Both the position numbers and the translations under genes were made by a program. From positions 1 through 5,946 of the forward strand of contig JBFIDI010000367.1 of assembly GCA_041581405.1 (NCBI GenBank): a DNA stretch of 5,946 nucleotides, in the 5' to 3' direction. Shown in pieces: positions 4,577-5,946 of the stretch (the stretch's first letter is position 1; every line of letters begins with the position of its first letter). Source of the stretch: CAISIP01 sp041581405. GTDB lineage: Bacteria > Pseudomonadota > Gammaproteobacteria > Burkholderiales > Burkholderiaceae_C. The notes under the pieces were generated by a model, which worked only from the letters and a program-made list of their open reading frames with translations, ran no database searches and was not told the origin of the DNA.

Positions 4577-5946
4577 ATGACCGACACCGCCGCATTCAAG
4601 ACACTGATGGAGCAGGGTTCGCACCTGCATGCCGCCGGCCAGGCCGAACAGGCACTGGCGCAATTCGAGCAAGCCCGGGCGATGCTGCCGGACAACGTCG
4701 ACGCGGCCAATGCCTGCGCGACGGTGTTGACGCAACTGGGCAAGCCGGAGGCCGCCATGGCCGTGTTGCAAGGCGTGCGAGAGTCCCTGATGCAAGATGC
4801 CGATGGCGCGACCAACTACGGCATTGCGGCCGAGAACGTCGGGCGCCGGGACGAAGCCGTCGCGGCGTATGGCCAGGCGCTGTCACTCGACCCCCACCAT
4901 GTGCGTGCGCTCAACAACCTGGCCCTGCTGCAGGCCGCAACCGGCGAATGGCCATCGGCCATCGACGGGTTGACGCAATGCCGCGACATCCAGCCGGACA
5001 ACCCGGTGTTGTGGCTGAACCTGGCGGACATGCAGATCGCGGCGCGCCAGTACGCCGGTGCACTGGTGACGCTGGCGCAGGCCGTGGCCCGGTTCCACGA
5101 TGCGCCGGAGTTCGTCGTGCGCCAGGCGATCGCACTGGCCTTCGACGGCCAGATCGAAGCGGCCCAGGACGCCATCGACGCATTGACGCCCCAGGCGCAG
5201 GCCCTGTTCGAACAACGCATTGCCGCCTCCAACCGCGGTGCCGAGCGCCTCAATCGCAAGCCGGTTCCGAACCGCCCCGACGCCTACGAGTTGTTCTGCC
5301 AGCAGGCCTTCGAGGCGATGCAGGTCTGCGACTGGCGCGACCATGACCGCCTGACCGCCGTGCTGCGCGAGATGCTGGCCCGGGTGGCACGGACCGGCCA
5401 GGGGCGGGACTGGCGCGATGCCCAGTTGTGCGGCCTGATGCTGCCGTTGCGCGAAGACGAGATGGCGCAGGTGCGCCGGGTGTCGATCGCCACCATCGGC
5501 CAGCGCCTGCCGGCCGCGGATGCGCCGTTCAAGGCCACTCGCTCGCGCGGGCGCGACGACCGCATCCACGTCGGCCTGGCCATTCCCAGCCTGCGCGACC
5601 CGCGCGTGGCCAATGCGCTGCAACGCCAGCTGGCCTTGCACGACCATGCGCGTTTCGCCATCCATGTCTATTCGCCGACGCCCCAGCCCGATCCGGCGGT
5701 GACGAACCGGATCGCCAGGGACTGCGCGGGCGCGCTCGAGATCGCCCACATGAGCGACGACGAGGCCGTGAGCCGCATCCGCCAGGACGAACTCGACATC
5801 TTCGTCGACATGGCGTTCAACTCGCCGTGGTGCCGGCCCGAGATACCGGAACGTCGGGTCGCGCCGATCCAGATCCGGCAGACCACCTGGCACCGGCACC
5901 ATCCGAGCCGTCCGTGCGACTACAACATGTCCGACCGTTTCGTGCA
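4577..5946 (+). CDS. TPR protein with GT41 (O-GlcNAc transferase-like) glycosyltransferase domain, 3' end missing
   Basis: 456 codons are visible and the frame runs open off the right edge. Starting MTDTAAFKTLM without a signal peptide, it should be cytoplasmic. Residues about 7-175 are TPR-like helices (for example GRRDEAVAAYGQALSLDPHH at 89-108 and ALNNLALLQAATGEWPSAID at 111-130). A helical linker with VCDWRDHDRL (250-259) follows, as in bacterial OGT-like proteins. From about residue 328 the GT41 catalytic region begins: RIHVGLAIPSL, ARFAIHVYSP, SDDEAVSRIRQDELDIFVDM and RPEIPERRVAPIQI, then CDYNMSDRFV, matching the family's DILVDL...RPAPIQ...DYIIADRFV. Known GT41 enzymes move GlcNAc or glucose from UDP-sugars to proteins. 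Two expected motifs are altered: the family's HP after SxDF is PR here, and WLGYPGTxG is replaced by TWHRHHPSRP. The UDP-binding half lies beyond the window. It may be an atypical or inactive transferase. The ATG at 4577 has only a weak ribosome-binding site, but no better in-frame start is evident. Confidence 0.85.
   Translation, partial: MTDTAAFKTLMEQGSHLHAAGQAEQALAQFEQARAMLPDNVDAANACATVLTQLGKPEAAMAVLQGVRESLMQDADGATNYGIAAENVGRRDEAVAAYGQALSLDPHHVRALNNLALLQAATGEWPSAIDGLTQCRDIQPDNPVLWLNLADMQIAARQYAGALVTLAQAVARFHDAPEFVVRQAIALAFDGQIEAAQDAIDALTPQAQALFEQRIAASNRGAERLNRKPVPNRPDAYELFCQQAFEAMQVCDWRDHDRLTAVLREMLARVARTGQGRDWRDAQLCGLMLPLREDEMAQVRRVSIATIGQRLPAADAPFKATRSRGRDDRIHVGLAIPSLRDPRVANALQRQLALHDHARFAIHVYSPTPQPDPAVTNRIARDCAGALEIAHMSDDEAVSRIRQDELDIFVDMAFNSPWCRPEIPERRVAPIQIRQTTWHRHHPSRPCDYNMSDRFV

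Noticed and set aside
4447..5346. A 299-codon plus-strand frame overlapping the start of the GT41-like gene
   Set aside because: Its translation is Arg/Gly/Ala-rich and resembles no family; the frame starting at 4577 has TPR periodicity and GT41 motifs.
4883..5902. A 339-codon minus-strand open frame
   Set aside because: Antisense shadow of the GT41-like gene, whose plus-strand product has clear TPR and glycosyltransferase motifs.

Overview
The window is GC-rich proteobacterial DNA. The best taxonomic handle is the start of sucA on the minus strand: its N-terminal 138 residues (a YLFGGNAPYVEEMYE-type opening, then LQHVP, DVAH, LIAAYRNVG and LDPLKRRER) look like the 2-oxoglutarate dehydrogenase E1 of Burkholderiales, perhaps Comamonadaceae or relatives, and unlike the gammaproteobacterial form. 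That placement is inferred from memory of the family, not from a search.

Layout: (1) 1-415, minus strand, 5' part of sucA. (2) 416-767, a 352-base divergent control region with no convincing gene; it holds a hairpin abutting the sucA ribosome-binding site, a second inverted repeat and a plausible sigma70 promoter facing right. (3) 768-2093, plus strand, a signal-peptide + TPR + C-terminal outer-membrane beta-barrel protein that looks like a Slam (surface lipoprotein assembly modifier, DUF560) translocon. (4) 2128-4326, plus strand, 34 bases further on: a secreted 732-residue protein with an N-terminal FecR domain followed by two tandem copies of a roughly 230-250-residue module whose second half resembles the beta-barrel of TbpB-type Slam substrates. 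(5) 4327-4576, a 250-base gap with a perfect 20-bp palindrome and a possible -10 box. (6) 4577 to the right edge, plus strand, a TPR protein running into a GT41 (O-GlcNAc-transferase-like) glycosyltransferase domain, cut off by the window.

Most interesting reading: genes 3 and 4 form a likely two-gene secretion unit, a Slam-like outer-membrane barrel and its cargo. The cargo is a FecR-domain protein without a lipobox, carrying a TbpB-like bilobed architecture made by internal duplication. The neighbouring GT41-like protein could glycosylate the exported protein, as HMW1C-type GT41 enzymes do for adhesins, but its active-site motifs look degenerate, so this is only a hypothesis. Gene boundaries and domain assignments rest on reading the sequence; functions of the Slam/FecR pair are inferred from family resemblance.
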